Positions 8,047 through 16,527 are shown, counted from the first letter of the stretch. The stretch: DNA of 32,582 nt from an uncultured Duncaniella sp. (GCA_910577335.1 CAJTMJ010000036.1:1-32582), one strand, 5' to 3'. The notes: a model not told the origin generated them from the letters alone. Numbers and translations are program-made.

Positions 8047-8054
8047 TAACTTTG
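8047..8054 (+). promoter_or_regulatory. -7 element of dnaG
   Basis: TAACTTTG matches TAnnTTTG exactly and ends only 8 nt before the ATG at 8063. A weak TGTG lies about 20 nt upstream. The spacing implies a leaderless or very short-leader mRNA, and it argues against the in-frame upstream ATG at 8024, which would precede the promoter. Confidence 0.55.
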
Positions 8055-8062
8055 TGGTCACG

Positions 8063-10264
8063 ATGAAGAAGATTGATAATGCCACAGTACAAAGGATACT
8101 TGATGCCGCCGACATAGTTGAGGTGGTAGGTGACTTTGTGAGCCTGAAGCGGAGGGGAGCCAATTATGTTGGTCTATGTCCGTTTCACAACGACCGTTCT
8201 CCTTCATTTTATGTGTCGAAGGCTAAGGGGATGTGCAAATGTTTCAGCTGCGGTGAGGGTGGTAGCCCTGTGAGCTTTCTGATGAAGCTGGAGCAGATGT
8301 CCTATACGGAGGCATTGCGTTATCTCGCAAGGAAATATAACATCGAGATTGAGGAGCGGGAGATGACCGCTCAGGAGCAGCAGGAGGAAAGCGACCGTGA
8401 AAATATGCTCGCTCTCAACGACTTTGCCATGAGGTATTTTGAGAAAAACCTTCTCGACACTCCCGATGGGAGAGATATAGGTCTTTCTTATTTCCGTTAC
8501 CGTGGCATCAGCGATCAGATGATAGAGCGCTTCCATCTCGGCTATGCCCTTGAGGAGCGTGACGCGCTTTATAAATATGCCGTCGAGCGAGGGTACAGCG
8601 AGAAGTATGTGCTTGAAACCGGACTTTGCACTAAGACTGAGGATGGTAAGGTGTATGATCGTTTCCGTGGACGTGTGATTTATCCGATACTCTCCCTGTC
8701 GGGCAAGGTAGTGGCGTTCGGTGGCAGAACTCTGAAAAAAGAGAAGACTATTGCCAAATATGTAAACTCCCCCGAGTCAAACATATACCAGAAGCGAAAA
8801 GAGCTTTACGGTCTGTTTCAGGCGAAGCAGGCTATATCGAAGGCTCAGAAGTGTATTCTTGTGGAGGGATACATGGATGTTATTTCCATGCATCAGGCAG
8901 GGGTATGCAATGTCGTGGCATCTTCCGGCACAGCCCTTACAGTGGAGCAGGTGCGTCTGATAAAGCGTTTCACTACTAACGTGACACTGATTTACGATAG
9001 TGACGCTGCCGGTATCAAGGCTTCGCTCCGAGGTATTGAGCTGTTGCTGCAGGACGGGATGGACATCAAAGTGTTGCTGCTCCCCGAGGGTGAGGACCCT
9101 GACTCTTTCGCCCAAAGCCATAGCTCGACAGAGGTTGAGGAATACATTTCGGCACATGAGACTGACTTTATCAGTTTTATGGCTCGCATACTGATGGGGG
9201 AGGCTGCCAATGACCCGTCGAAACGTGCGAGGGTGATAACTCAGGTGGTGAAGACCATAGCTTTGATACCTAATGAGATTACTCGCAATGTCTATGTTCA
9301 GGAGTGTTCACGCATCCTCTTCATGGATGAGGATGTGTTGCAGCGTGAGGTGGGTAAGTATTTTAATGAATACAGCCTGAAATCACGTGAGGATAAGCTA
9401 CGTGCCGAGTCTTTGACCGTGGAGCAACCGCAGCCTCAATCATCTGCTGTTTCAGAGGGTAGTGTTACTTCAACTGAAACTGCTGAGGATGTGCGCCAAG
9501 AAGCTTCTCAGGAAAACCGCCATGCGAGGTTCTTGCGCCCATACGAGCTTGCAGTGATTAAAATGATAGCCAAATATGGTAATCTCGCATTTGCGGAGGG
9601 TGTGGACGATGACGGTAACACACTCCCTGTCACCGTGCTTGAATATATAGAAGGTGACCTTGCCGCCGACGGGATAGCTTTCACCAATCCTGACATTGCA
9701 CATTTCATGACACAGGCGCAGATACTTAGCCGAGCCACATGGGATGAAGATTTAAAAAGACAGTGTGAGAAGCTGGAGGAGCGTCGCCGTGAAGAATTTG
9801 CAGCCGGAGTGGCTTCCATCCGTGAGAAAGCCACGGATGTTGGCAGCATCACTGCCATGGAGCGAGGATTGCAGGAGACGGTAGATGCAAATTATGCGCG
9901 CGGCATAGAGGAATTTAGCGCCGGTTACCTCTCAAAACTTATGTGCTCGTCACCTGACGATGTGGTGCGCAATCTTGCCACAGAGCTGGTGGTGGAACGC
10001 CACATATTAAGTAAGGTACACACGAAGTATGCCAAGGTTGACACTGAGCAGGATTTGTTGGGTGAGCTTGTCCCCCGCACACTCCACGAACTGAAGGATG
10101 CCATATTGTGGGCGCGTCTTGATGATGCACGCCGTGAGTTGCGTGAATGTGCCGGCGATTATGACCGTGCGCTTCAGCTTATGGCAAGGATGAAGGAGAT
10201 TGAGACGACACGCTCCGAGCTTGCCAAGCTGATCGGTGATCGTGTGATAGCCCCTCGCAAATGA
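8063..10264 (+). CDS. dnaG: DNA primase
   Basis: DnaG synthesises RNA primers for replication. The protein has 733 aa from the preferred start. It has the CHC2-type zinc finger (C39, H42, C60, C63 in CPFHND and CKCFSCGEGG), the catalytic core with a TOPRIM fold (E268 in VEGYMDV, Asp pair in YDSDAAG near 312), and a long C-terminal region presumed to bind the helicase. The start at 8063 gives MKKIDNATVQRILDAADIVE, the usual N-terminus for the order. An ATG 39 nt upstream lies before the -7 element and is rejected. The gene diverges from the L-galactose operon. Its 3' end faces a minus-strand RNA gene whose terminator begins 6 nt after the stop codon. Confidence 0.96.
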   Translation: MKKIDNATVQRILDAADIVEVVGDFVSLKRRGANYVGLCPFHNDRSPSFYVSKAKGMCKCFSCGEGGSPVSFLMKLEQMSYTEALRYLARKYNIEIEEREMTAQEQQEESDRENMLALNDFAMRYFEKNLLDTPDGRDIGLSYFRYRGISDQMIERFHLGYALEERDALYKYAVERGYSEKYVLETGLCTKTEDGKVYDRFRGRVIYPILSLSGKVVAFGGRTLKKEKTIAKYVNSPESNIYQKRKELYGLFQAKQAISKAQKCILVEGYMDVISMHQAGVCNVVASSGTALTVEQVRLIKRFTTNVTLIYDSDAAGIKASLRGIELLLQDGMDIKVLLLPEGEDPDSFAQSHSSTEVEEYISAHETDFISFMARILMGEAANDPSKRARVITQVVKTIALIPNEITRNVYVQECSRILFMDEDVLQREVGKYFNEYSLKSREDKLRAESLTVEQPQPQSSAVSEGSVTSTETAEDVRQEASQENRHARFLRPYELAVIKMIAKYGNLAFAEGVDDDGNTLPVTVLEYIEGDLAADGIAFTNPDIAHFMTQAQILSRATWDEDLKRQCEKLEERRREEFAAGVASIREKATDVGSITAMERGLQETVDANYARGIEEFSAGYLSKLMCSSPDDVVRNLATELVVERHILSKVHTKYAKVDTEQDLLGELVPRTLHELKDAILWARLDDARRELRECAGDYDRALQLMARMKEIETTRSELAKLIGDRVIAPRK

Positions 10265-10269
10265 TAAAT

Positions 10270-10301
10270 AAAAAAGCAGACTGACCTCACGGCCCATCTG
10301 C
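10270..10301 (-). terminator. Intrinsic terminator of the minus-strand RNA
   Basis: On the minus strand GCAGA pairs with TCTGC (complements at 10297-10301 and 10276-10280). After a 2x2 internal loop, GGCC pairs with GGTC (one G-U) under a GTGA tetraloop. Six T follow immediately (complement of 10270-10275). It is directional: the plus strand has no U-tract, so it does not serve dnaG. Confidence 0.85.
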
Positions 10302-10542
10302 CTCCTAATCTACAATCTTGTAAAAAACATATATATTGAAAAAACGATTCTATTTCATTATTTCTTAAATCCCTAAACTCTTTCTGTGCGCAATTGTATA
10401 TGAGAACCATGCGCCATATTCATGCCGGTGGCTGATATGCGCAGTCAGAGGTTCGATAGGGGATTGTGGGGTATGTTAGTATATATTGCTGTGTTTATTA
10501 TTTGTTAAGTTCGTAGCCTGTCACTATGACGAGCTCTTGTGC
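10270..10542 (-). ncRNA. Candidate structured non-coding RNA, about 270 nt
   Basis: No protein is apparent here, but the minus strand carries every mark of an RNA gene. A textbook promoter (10546-10577) predicts a start near 10542, and a strong intrinsic terminator ends at 10270. The core pairs GAACC with GGTTC (plus-strand 10404-10408 and 10450-10454), enclosing TGCGCCATAT with ATATGCGCA (10410-10419 and 10435-10443, one bulge). An outer helix pairs AATCCC (10368-10373) with GGGATT (10460-10465). Only tiny reading frames occur, for example 16 codons. It lies between dnaG and the envelope operon. The 5' and 3' ends do not pair, so a typical 6S RNA is not evident. tmRNA, RNase P RNA and SRP RNA signatures were not found. 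Confidence 0.6.
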
Positions 10543-10545
10543 TTG

Positions 10546-10577
10546 CAAATATAGAGATAGGATTTCTGAAATCCAAA
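10546..10577 (-). promoter_or_regulatory. Canonical Bacteroidota promoter of the minus-strand RNA
   Basis: On the minus strand TTTG (10577-10574), exactly 20 nt of spacer, then TATATTTG (10553-10546) followed by C. This is the best full match to the TTTG-N20-TAnnTTTG consensus in the window. The spacer contains a perfect palindrome (10560-10574). Confidence 0.8.
10560..10574. promoter_or_regulatory. Perfect palindrome inside the promoter spacer
   Basis: GGATTTC-T-GAAATCC is a perfect 7-1-7 inverted repeat. It sits between the -33 and -7 elements of the RNA promoter and touches the -33 box by one base. This is a typical position for a repressor operator. No cognate regulator is identifiable in the window. 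Confidence 0.5.
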
Positions 10578-10807
10578 TAAAAATGGGATAAAAATCAAGA
10601 AAAATTAGATTTTTAAAATGTGTATCTCATTGGTATACAGAAGTGTATACCATTAGGGTAAACCCCGACCGGACTTGATGTCCGATGGCTGTTCCACGCT
10701 TCCATTTAATGGCACGTTTGCCCCTGTTCGTATGACAATTAACCTTATCGGTATAATTTGTTATGTTTTTTTCACCATTCAAGGATGCTACTTAACGAAA
10801 ATGTTGT
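10578..10807. other. Gene-free region with several palindromes
   Basis: This stretch lies between the divergent promoters. It has a strong 8-6-8 inverted repeat (10631-10652), then GGG-TAAA-CCC (10656-10665) and CGGAC-ttgat-GTCCG (10670-10684). The open frame that could start at 10675 has no recognisable protein until residue 60, the lipoprotein signal, so this part is judged non-coding. No tRNA or known riboswitch was seen. Confidence 0.5.
10631..10652. repeat. 22-bp inverted repeat TGGTATAC-N6-GTATACCA
   Basis: The 8-bp arms are perfect (10631-10638 and 10645-10652) with spacer agaagt. It lies about 155 nt upstream of the -7 element at 10808 and about 55 nt behind the -33 box of the opposite promoter. 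It may be an operator or an RNA hairpin. Confidence 0.6.
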
Positions 10808-10815
10808 TAACTTTG
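10808..10815 (+). promoter_or_regulatory. -7 element of the envelope operon
   Basis: TAACTTTG followed by CA matches the motif seen before dnaG, ompH2 and glyS. It ends 36 nt before the ATG at 10852. The -33 region is weak. Confidence 0.55.
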
Positions 10816-10851
10816 CATCTTGAAAAAATGTTTTGCGCCATATATCGCATT

Positions 10852-12384
10852 ATGACTACTAATAAGTTACCTTTATATTTTTTGATTGCCATGATGATGG
10901 CAGTGTTTTCTGTGGGTTGCAACAGCGATTCGGAGACACTGGTCATTGATGGCGATTTCGGGAATTGTACCGTGTCCTCGTTTAATCTTAAGAAAGATGA
11001 CAGCGTGCTCGTGCATCTCGATTCAGTGTATTTTTCTATCGATCTGGTTAAAGCCGAGATATTCAATGCAGACTCGCTGCCTAAAGGCACTGACGTGAGC
11101 AAAGTGCTGGTAAATATCAACACTTCATCCGCAAGCAAGTGTGATCTCACATGGCGTATCCCCGGCACAATGCGTGACACCACCGTTAATTATATCGACC
11201 AGCCTAACGATAGCGTGAACTTTGCCGACGGTCCTGTGAAAATGCTTGTTGTCTCCTCTAACGGACAGACCAAACGTAATTACACTATCCGTGTGAATGT
11301 TCATCAGGTTGAGCCTGACACTCTATACTGGGATAAGCTCGCCATGACCACTTTGCCCGGTGAGATAGACAAACCGACAATGCAGAAAACCGTGGAATTC
11401 GGTGGTCAGATTGTAAATTTGACCTCTGACGGTAACTCGGCATCCGTGTCGAAATGTGCCAATCCGTATAATTCGGCTTGGTCGTCGGAATCAGCCCTTC
11501 TCCCGGCAAACGCTAATATAAGTTCCTTTACCGCAACTTCCGATGCGCTCTATATTATAGATGGTGTGGGTAACCTCTACACCTCTGCCGATGGAGCTAC
11601 TTGGATCCCTACAGGTACAGTCATGTCATATATATATGGTGGCTATGAGGACAAAGTGCTTGGTGTGCGTTACAGCGACGGTGCTTGGACACATCTTACA
11701 TATCCAGCCACGGATGAACAGCCTGTGGCTTCGGGATGTCCTGTGAGCGGCACCGGTCAGATGATGGTCTATGAGACAAAATGGAGCGTGGCACCGCTTG
11801 CTATGTTTGTTGGTGGTAAGGACGCTTCCGGTATGCTCGTAGGTTCCGCTTGGGGCTACGACGGTAAGAAATGGGCTAAAATCAGCAACACAGATATTGA
11901 TGAGCGTGAAGATGTGTCTCTTTTCCCATACATGACACCTAAGGTCAACAAAACCAATTGGAAGGTTACCGAACGCTCGGTGCTTGTGGCTCTTGGTGGT
12001 AAGTATGAGATTACCGGCGGTCCGGTCGTATCCAAGACAGTGTATATCTCTTACGACCAAGGTCTCAATTGGAAAGAGGCTGACAGCTACATGCAGCTTC
12101 CCGAATATATTTCGGGCTTCTCAGGCGCTCAGGCTATTGTTATGAATGCCACTTTATCCGACTCCCGTTCATTTGGCGGCAGCTGGACTTCATATCCCTC
12201 TCGTCGTTTGCCGGCTTGGGCAACTCCGGTTCCCGAGATGTCGTTGAGCCGTGCGGTTAAACCTGTTACAGAGTGGGAATGTCCCTACATCTATCTGTTT
12301 GGTGGAGAGGATGCGCTTGGCAATCTTTATGACACCGTATGGCGCGGTGCCATAACCCGCTTTACTTTCAAGCCACTTTACTAA
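10852..12384 (+). CDS. DUF6242-like lipoprotein
   Basis: This 510-aa predicted lipoprotein starts MTTNKLPLYF, followed by a hydrophobic stretch and lipobox FSVGC (C23), so it should be anchored in the outer membrane or periplasm. An N-terminal beta-rich region (about 30-170) resembles immunoglobulin-like pads. The C-terminal part has repeated kelch-like turns such as YIYLFGGEDALGNLYDTVW. The family assignment comes from overall resemblance and from its place before a DUF6089-like gene in Bacteroidales. The start at 10852 is chosen because it gives a clean signal peptide and follows the -7 element at 10808; a longer frame from 10675 would begin upstream of that promoter. Function is unknown. 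Operon position suggests a role in envelope assembly. Confidence 0.75.
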   Translation: MTTNKLPLYFLIAMMMAVFSVGCNSDSETLVIDGDFGNCTVSSFNLKKDDSVLVHLDSVYFSIDLVKAEIFNADSLPKGTDVSKVLVNINTSSASKCDLTWRIPGTMRDTTVNYIDQPNDSVNFADGPVKMLVVSSNGQTKRNYTIRVNVHQVEPDTLYWDKLAMTTLPGEIDKPTMQKTVEFGGQIVNLTSDGNSASVSKCANPYNSAWSSESALLPANANISSFTATSDALYIIDGVGNLYTSADGATWIPTGTVMSYIYGGYEDKVLGVRYSDGAWTHLTYPATDEQPVASGCPVSGTGQMMVYETKWSVAPLAMFVGGKDASGMLVGSAWGYDGKKWAKISNTDIDEREDVSLFPYMTPKVNKTNWKVTERSVLVALGGKYEITGGPVVSKTVYISYDQGLNWKEADSYMQLPEYISGFSGAQAIVMNATLSDSRSFGGSWTSYPSRRLPAWATPVPEMSLSRAVKPVTEWECPYIYLFGGEDALGNLYDTVWRGAITRFTFKPLY

Positions 12385-12398
12385 GCTTCCCCGACGAG

Positions 12399-13094
12399 TT
12401 GAGGACGCTTTCGATAATTATATTGGTGCTCATGGCGGCATTTCACAATGCTGCAGCTGCACAGTCGCAATCGCAGATGGAGACATATCGACTCGACATA
12501 GGTGCGGGAGTGGGAATGTCGGGGTATCTCGGCGATGCCAACAGCGGTAATCCGTTCTCTCATCCCGGAGTGGGATTGAATGCGTCGTTGAGATATTTGG
12601 CTAATACCCGATGGGCTTTCAGAGGCATCCTTACGGCAGCTTCTCTAAGCGGTTCCACCAAGGATATGAGCAATGTGCTGCCCGGAGGAGCGGCATACGA
12701 TTTCAAATCATGGGTCTATGACCTCGGCGCCCGTGCTGAGTTCAATTTCTTCAATTACGGATTGGGAAAAGAATACCAGCAGATGAGCCGTTTCTCACCT
12801 TACCTTTCGTTGGGTATTGGTGTGACGATGGCAAGTGTGGAGGGTGACACCTTCACGGCGGCGACACTCCCGATGGGAGTGGGGGTGAAGTATAAACTGC
12901 AACCCCGTGTGAACCTTGGTTTGGAATTCACAATGACAAAAGTGTTTGGAGATCACATAGACGGAAAAGACCTTTCAGATATTTATCTGATTAAAAGCTC
13001 TTTCCTTAAGAATACCGATTGGTATTCCACTCTGATGATTTCCCTGAGTTATGAATTTGGCGAGCGATGCGTCACTTGTCACAGGATTGATTAA
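12399..13094 (+). CDS. DUF6089-like outer-membrane beta-barrel protein
   Basis: After a signal peptide (RTLSIIILVLMAAF...AAAAQ) the protein has alternating beta strands typical of an 8-stranded OmpA/OmpW-like barrel: RLDIGAGVGMSGYLGDANSG, LNASLRYLANTRWAFRG, FSPYLSLGIGVTMA, VNLGLEFTMTK and a late WYSTLMISLSYEFG. The first ATG of the frame (12339) lies inside the previous gene. The ATG at 12432 would cut the signal peptide. TTG at 12399, 14 nt after the previous stop, gives a complete signal and is preferred, with moderate certainty. The gene sits immediately before the isoprenyl transferase (3-nt gap), the usual Bacteroidales context. Its biochemical role is unknown. Confidence 0.75.
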   Translation: MRTLSIIILVLMAAFHNAAAAQSQSQMETYRLDIGAGVGMSGYLGDANSGNPFSHPGVGLNASLRYLANTRWAFRGILTAASLSGSTKDMSNVLPGGAAYDFKSWVYDLGARAEFNFFNYGLGKEYQQMSRFSPYLSLGIGVTMASVEGDTFTAATLPMGVGVKYKLQPRVNLGLEFTMTKVFGDHIDGKDLSDIYLIKSSFLKNTDWYSTLMISLSYEFGERCVTCHRID

Positions 13095-13097
13095 TAT

Positions 13098-13835
13098 ATG
13101 ATAGAAGAAATAGATAAAAACCGGATTCCCCGCCATGTCGCCATCATCATGGATGGCAACGGCAGATGGGCGCAAGCCCGCGGCATGGATCGAAGCGAAG
13201 GGCATGTGGAGGGCGTGAACACCGTCCGCCGCATCACTGAGATTGCTTCGGAAACCGGTGTTGAATATCTGACTCTATACACATTTTCGACAGAAAACTG
13301 GAATCGCCCCAAGGCTGAGGTGGATGCCCTGATGCATCTCATCGTGATAGCTATAGAGCGTGAGACTCCTGACCTGATTAAAAACAATGTGCGTCTGAAC
13401 ATGATTGGTGACACTTCCCGGATTCCCGCTGAAGCCTACAACCGTCTGTGTCAGTGCATGAAGGACACTTCACATTGTACCGGTCTCACTCTTACGCTGG
13501 CTATAAGCTATTCGGCACGCTGGGAGATTCTTGATGCTTGCCGACGTTTTGCCGCCGATGTGGAGGCTGGACGGAAAAAAGCTTCCGAGATGGACTGCGA
13601 TAAGGCATTTGAGCAATATCTCACCACTTCGGGTATGCCTGATCCCGACCTGCTTATCAGAACCGGAGGCGACCATCGCATAAGCAATTTCCTGTTGTGG
13701 CAGATCGCTTATTCCGAAATTTATGTAACTGATACTTTCTGGCCTGATTTCACCAAGGAGGATTTCCTAAAGGCAATAGTTAATTTCCAACACCGGGAAC
13801 GCCGATTCGGCTTGACTTCCGACCAGATTAAATAG
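13098..13835 (+). CDS. uppS: Isoprenyl (undecaprenyl diphosphate) transferase
   Basis: The 245-aa cis-prenyltransferase builds undecaprenyl diphosphate, the lipid carrier for peptidoglycan and O-antigen, from farnesyl and isopentenyl diphosphates at the cytoplasmic membrane. The catalytic motif HVAIIMDGNGRWAQ (D19) is at the N-terminus, followed by LYTFSTENWNRP and, near the C-terminus, LLIRTGGDHRISNFLLWQ and TDTFWPDF. The G-G-D sequence replaces the SGE common in other phyla. All core residues are present and the length is standard. It starts 3 nt after the previous stop and lies 34 nt before bamA, so cell-wall lipid synthesis and outer-membrane assembly are co-transcribed. Confidence 0.96.
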   Translation: MIEEIDKNRIPRHVAIIMDGNGRWAQARGMDRSEGHVEGVNTVRRITEIASETGVEYLTLYTFSTENWNRPKAEVDALMHLIVIAIERETPDLIKNNVRLNMIGDTSRIPAEAYNRLCQCMKDTSHCTGLTLTLAISYSARWEILDACRRFAADVEAGRKKASEMDCDKAFEQYLTTSGMPDPDLLIRTGGDHRISNFLLWQIAYSEIYVTDTFWPDFTKEDFLKAIVNFQHRERRFGLTSDQIK

Positions 13836-13869
13836 ACCAATCCATACTTTCCATTCCCAACGTCTCATT

Positions 13870-16527
13870 ATGCGTTTCAGAATATCAACTTACTTAGTTC
13901 TCGTAGTCACATTGCTGACAACTGCATTTGGTGCATCGGCGCAACTCCCTACCGATACAATCTATGCTCCTAACGTGCTTTTCTCGGGGTTGCCAAGAAC
14001 CTACGAGATTGCCGACATCGAAGTTCGCGGTGCCGACAACTATGACGAGAATAATGTGATAGGTTACACCGGACTTAAAATCGGTGATATAATAGAAGTT
14101 CCCGGTTCGGATCTCACTGATGCCGCAAAACTTCTGTGGCAACAGCTCCTGTTCTCAAAAGTGCAGATTACCATCGACAAGGTTGTCGGTGACAAAGCTT
14201 GGATCGTGATTAACCTTCGCCAGCAGCCCCGCATCTCTGAAATTAACTACAACGGGGTCAAGAAGGGTGAAAAGCAGGATCTTGAAGAAGCTCTCCAGCT
14301 CATGAAGGGTAACCATATAACCCAAAACATTGTCAACAGTGCCGAACGAATCATCAAGAAGTACTACTCAGGTAAAGGTTTCGGAAATGCGCAGGTGAAA
14401 ATCAACCTGACCGACGACCTTGCCAATCCTAATCAGGTGATTGTTGACATTAACGTTAACAAAAACGATAAAGTTAAGGTCCACAAGATATATATCGACG
14501 GCAATGAGGTGCTGAGTGACAATCAGATCCAGCGCACCATGAAGAAGACAAACGAGAAGGGCAAACTTCTCAACCTCTTCCGTCAGAAAAAATTTGTGGA
14601 GAGCGATTACCATGATGACCTTAACCGTATAATTCAGAAATATAACGAAAAAGGTTATCGTGACGCTGCCATCCTCGCTGACTCCGTTGTGCCTTTCGAC
14701 GAAAAGACCGTGGATGTCTACATTAAGGTTGATGAAGGTAAGAAATACTATATCAATGATGTGACTTGGGTTGGTAACACCATCTATCCTACCGAGGCGC
14801 TTGACCGTGTGCTCGGAATCGAAAAAGGTGACGTCTACAACCAGAAACTTCTTAACAAGCGTCTGTCGGAGGATGACGATGCTATCTCAAGCCAGTACAT
14901 GGACCATGGTTACCTGTTCTTCAATGTGGTGCCCATCGAAAAGAATGTCAACGGTGACTCTATTGACCTCGAAATGCGTATAGTCGAAGGTCCGCAGGCT
15001 CGAATCAACAATGTCATCATCAATGGTAACGACCGTCTGTACGAGAAGGTTATCCGCCGTGAGCTCCGTGTGAAACCGGGTGAGTTGTTCTCAAAGACCG
15101 ACTTCGTGCGTTCAGTGCGTGAAATTGCCCAGACCGGACACTTTAACCCTGAAAACCTTGACGCCCGTCCCGAACCTAATCAGGAAGACGGTACTGTGGA
15201 TGTGGTATTCAATCTCGAATCCAAGTCAAACGACCAGTTTGAGTTCTCAATGGGTTGGGGTCAGACCGGTATCATCGGTAAGGTAGCCATCAAGTTTACA
15301 AACTTCTCTATAAAGAATCTTTTCTATCCGAACTCTTACAAGGGTCTCATCCCGCAGGGTGAAGGTCAGCAGTTGACCATCTCGGCTCAGACCAATGCCC
15401 GCTACTACCAGTCGTACGGAATTTCATTCCTCGACCCGTGGTTTGGCGGCAAGCGTCCTAACTCTCTGTCCGTATCGGCATATTACAGCCGTCAGACAGG
15501 TGTAAACTCCTCGTTCTATAGCCGTAACCTTAATAATTATTACTACGGTTACAGCGGTCTTTATGGCGGTTACAATAATTATTATGGTGATAACTACTCA
15601 TACGAGAACGCATACGACCCCAACAAGTATCTTCAGATGCTTAACTTCTCGGTGGGCTTCGGTAAGCGTTTGAGCTGGCCTGATGACTTCTTCACATTCC
15701 AAGCCGAACTCGGATATACTTGGTATAGCCTTAAGAACTGGGAGTACCTTTTCGAAATGCAGAACGGTACCTCAAATTCTATCACCCTCGGCTTGACTCT
15801 CGCACGTAACTCTACCGATAACCCCTTGTACACACGTACAGGTTCAAATATCTCTCTTAACCTCCAGCTGACACCTCCGGCATCGCTGTTCGGGAACAAG
15901 AACTGGAAGCAGCTCTATTACATGAAAGAGCAGGCAACTGCCGATCGTGACCGTGAGAAGCTTAATCTTGCCGCTCGTCAGATGTACCGCTGGATTGAGT
16001 ACTGGAAGTTGCGTTTCAAATCACGCACCTACACTCCGCTTAACAATGCCGAACAGTACACTCTCGTGCTCATGACCCGTGCCGACTTTGGTTTGCTTGG
16101 CAGTTACAACAGATATCTGAAATCACCGTTTGAGACATTCTATGTCGGTGGTGATGGTATGTCAGGCTCATATACATACGCTCAGGAGACCATCGCCCTC
16201 CGCGGTTACGATAACGGACAGTTGACTCCGTGGAACACAGGCGGCGCAGGTTATGCCTACACACGTTTCGGTATGGAAGTCCATTTCCCGTTCATGTTGC
16301 AGCCTACCACCACTATCTACGGTCTTGCATTCGTTGAAGGTGGTAATGCGTGGTCGTCAGTCAAGAATTTCTCACCCTTCGACCTCAAGCGTAGTGCCGG
16401 TGCCGGTGTGCGTATCTTCCTCCCGATGGTCGGTATGATGGGTATTGACTGGGCATACGGTTTCGACAAGGTGTACGGACAGAAGGGCGGATCTCACTTC
16501 CACTTCATTCTCGGACAGGAATTCTAA
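13870..16527 (+). CDS. bamA: Outer-membrane protein assembly factor BamA
   Basis: This 885-aa Omp85 protein inserts beta-barrel proteins into the outer membrane. It has a signal peptide (cleavage near GASAQ, residue 25), POTRA-type repeats over about residues 40-430 (for example ISEINYNGVKKGEKQDLEEA, KVHKIYIDGNEVLSDNQI, YYINDVTWVGNTIYPTEAL, ARINNVIINGNDRLYEKVI), and a C-terminal barrel ending with Phe (HFHFILGQEF). A Tyr/Asn/Gly-rich insertion near residues 550-588 probably forms a surface loop. The FVEGGNAW and GAGVRIFLPMVGMMGIDWAYGF strands near the end are typical of the family. It is followed by two Skp/OmpH chaperone genes, its usual partners. Confidence 0.97.
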   Translation: MRFRISTYLVLVVTLLTTAFGASAQLPTDTIYAPNVLFSGLPRTYEIADIEVRGADNYDENNVIGYTGLKIGDIIEVPGSDLTDAAKLLWQQLLFSKVQITIDKVVGDKAWIVINLRQQPRISEINYNGVKKGEKQDLEEALQLMKGNHITQNIVNSAERIIKKYYSGKGFGNAQVKINLTDDLANPNQVIVDINVNKNDKVKVHKIYIDGNEVLSDNQIQRTMKKTNEKGKLLNLFRQKKFVESDYHDDLNRIIQKYNEKGYRDAAILADSVVPFDEKTVDVYIKVDEGKKYYINDVTWVGNTIYPTEALDRVLGIEKGDVYNQKLLNKRLSEDDDAISSQYMDHGYLFFNVVPIEKNVNGDSIDLEMRIVEGPQARINNVIINGNDRLYEKVIRRELRVKPGELFSKTDFVRSVREIAQTGHFNPENLDARPEPNQEDGTVDVVFNLESKSNDQFEFSMGWGQTGIIGKVAIKFTNFSIKNLFYPNSYKGLIPQGEGQQLTISAQTNARYYQSYGISFLDPWFGGKRPNSLSVSAYYSRQTGVNSSFYSRNLNNYYYGYSGLYGGYNNYYGDNYSYENAYDPNKYLQMLNFSVGFGKRLSWPDDFFTFQAELGYTWYSLKNWEYLFEMQNGTSNSITLGLTLARNSTDNPLYTRTGSNISLNLQLTPPASLFGNKNWKQLYYMKEQATADRDREKLNLAARQMYRWIEYWKLRFKSRTYTPLNNAEQYTLVLMTRADFGLLGSYNRYLKSPFETFYVGGDGMSGSYTYAQETIALRGYDNGQLTPWNTGGAGYAYTRFGMEVHFPFMLQPTTTIYGLAFVEGGNAWSSVKNFSPFDLKRSAGAGVRIFLPMVGMMGIDWAYGFDKVYGQKGGSHFHFILGQEF

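Noticed and set aside
8024..8062. In-frame upstream ATG for dnaG adding 13 residues
   Set aside because: It lies before the -7 element and the added residues do not fit the usual DnaG N-terminus.
10174..10410. Minus-strand 78-codon frame over the dnaG 3' end
   Set aside because: It runs through the intrinsic terminator into antisense of dnaG and has no recognisable protein features.
10436..10465. T-loop-like GGTTCGAT suggesting a tRNA
   Set aside because: No matching T-stem, anticodon arm or acceptor stem is present; the bases are better explained by the RNA helices described.
10675..10851. N-terminal extension of 59 residues for the DUF6242-like gene
   Set aside because: It precedes the TAACTTTG element and would bury the lipoprotein signal peptide in the middle of the protein.
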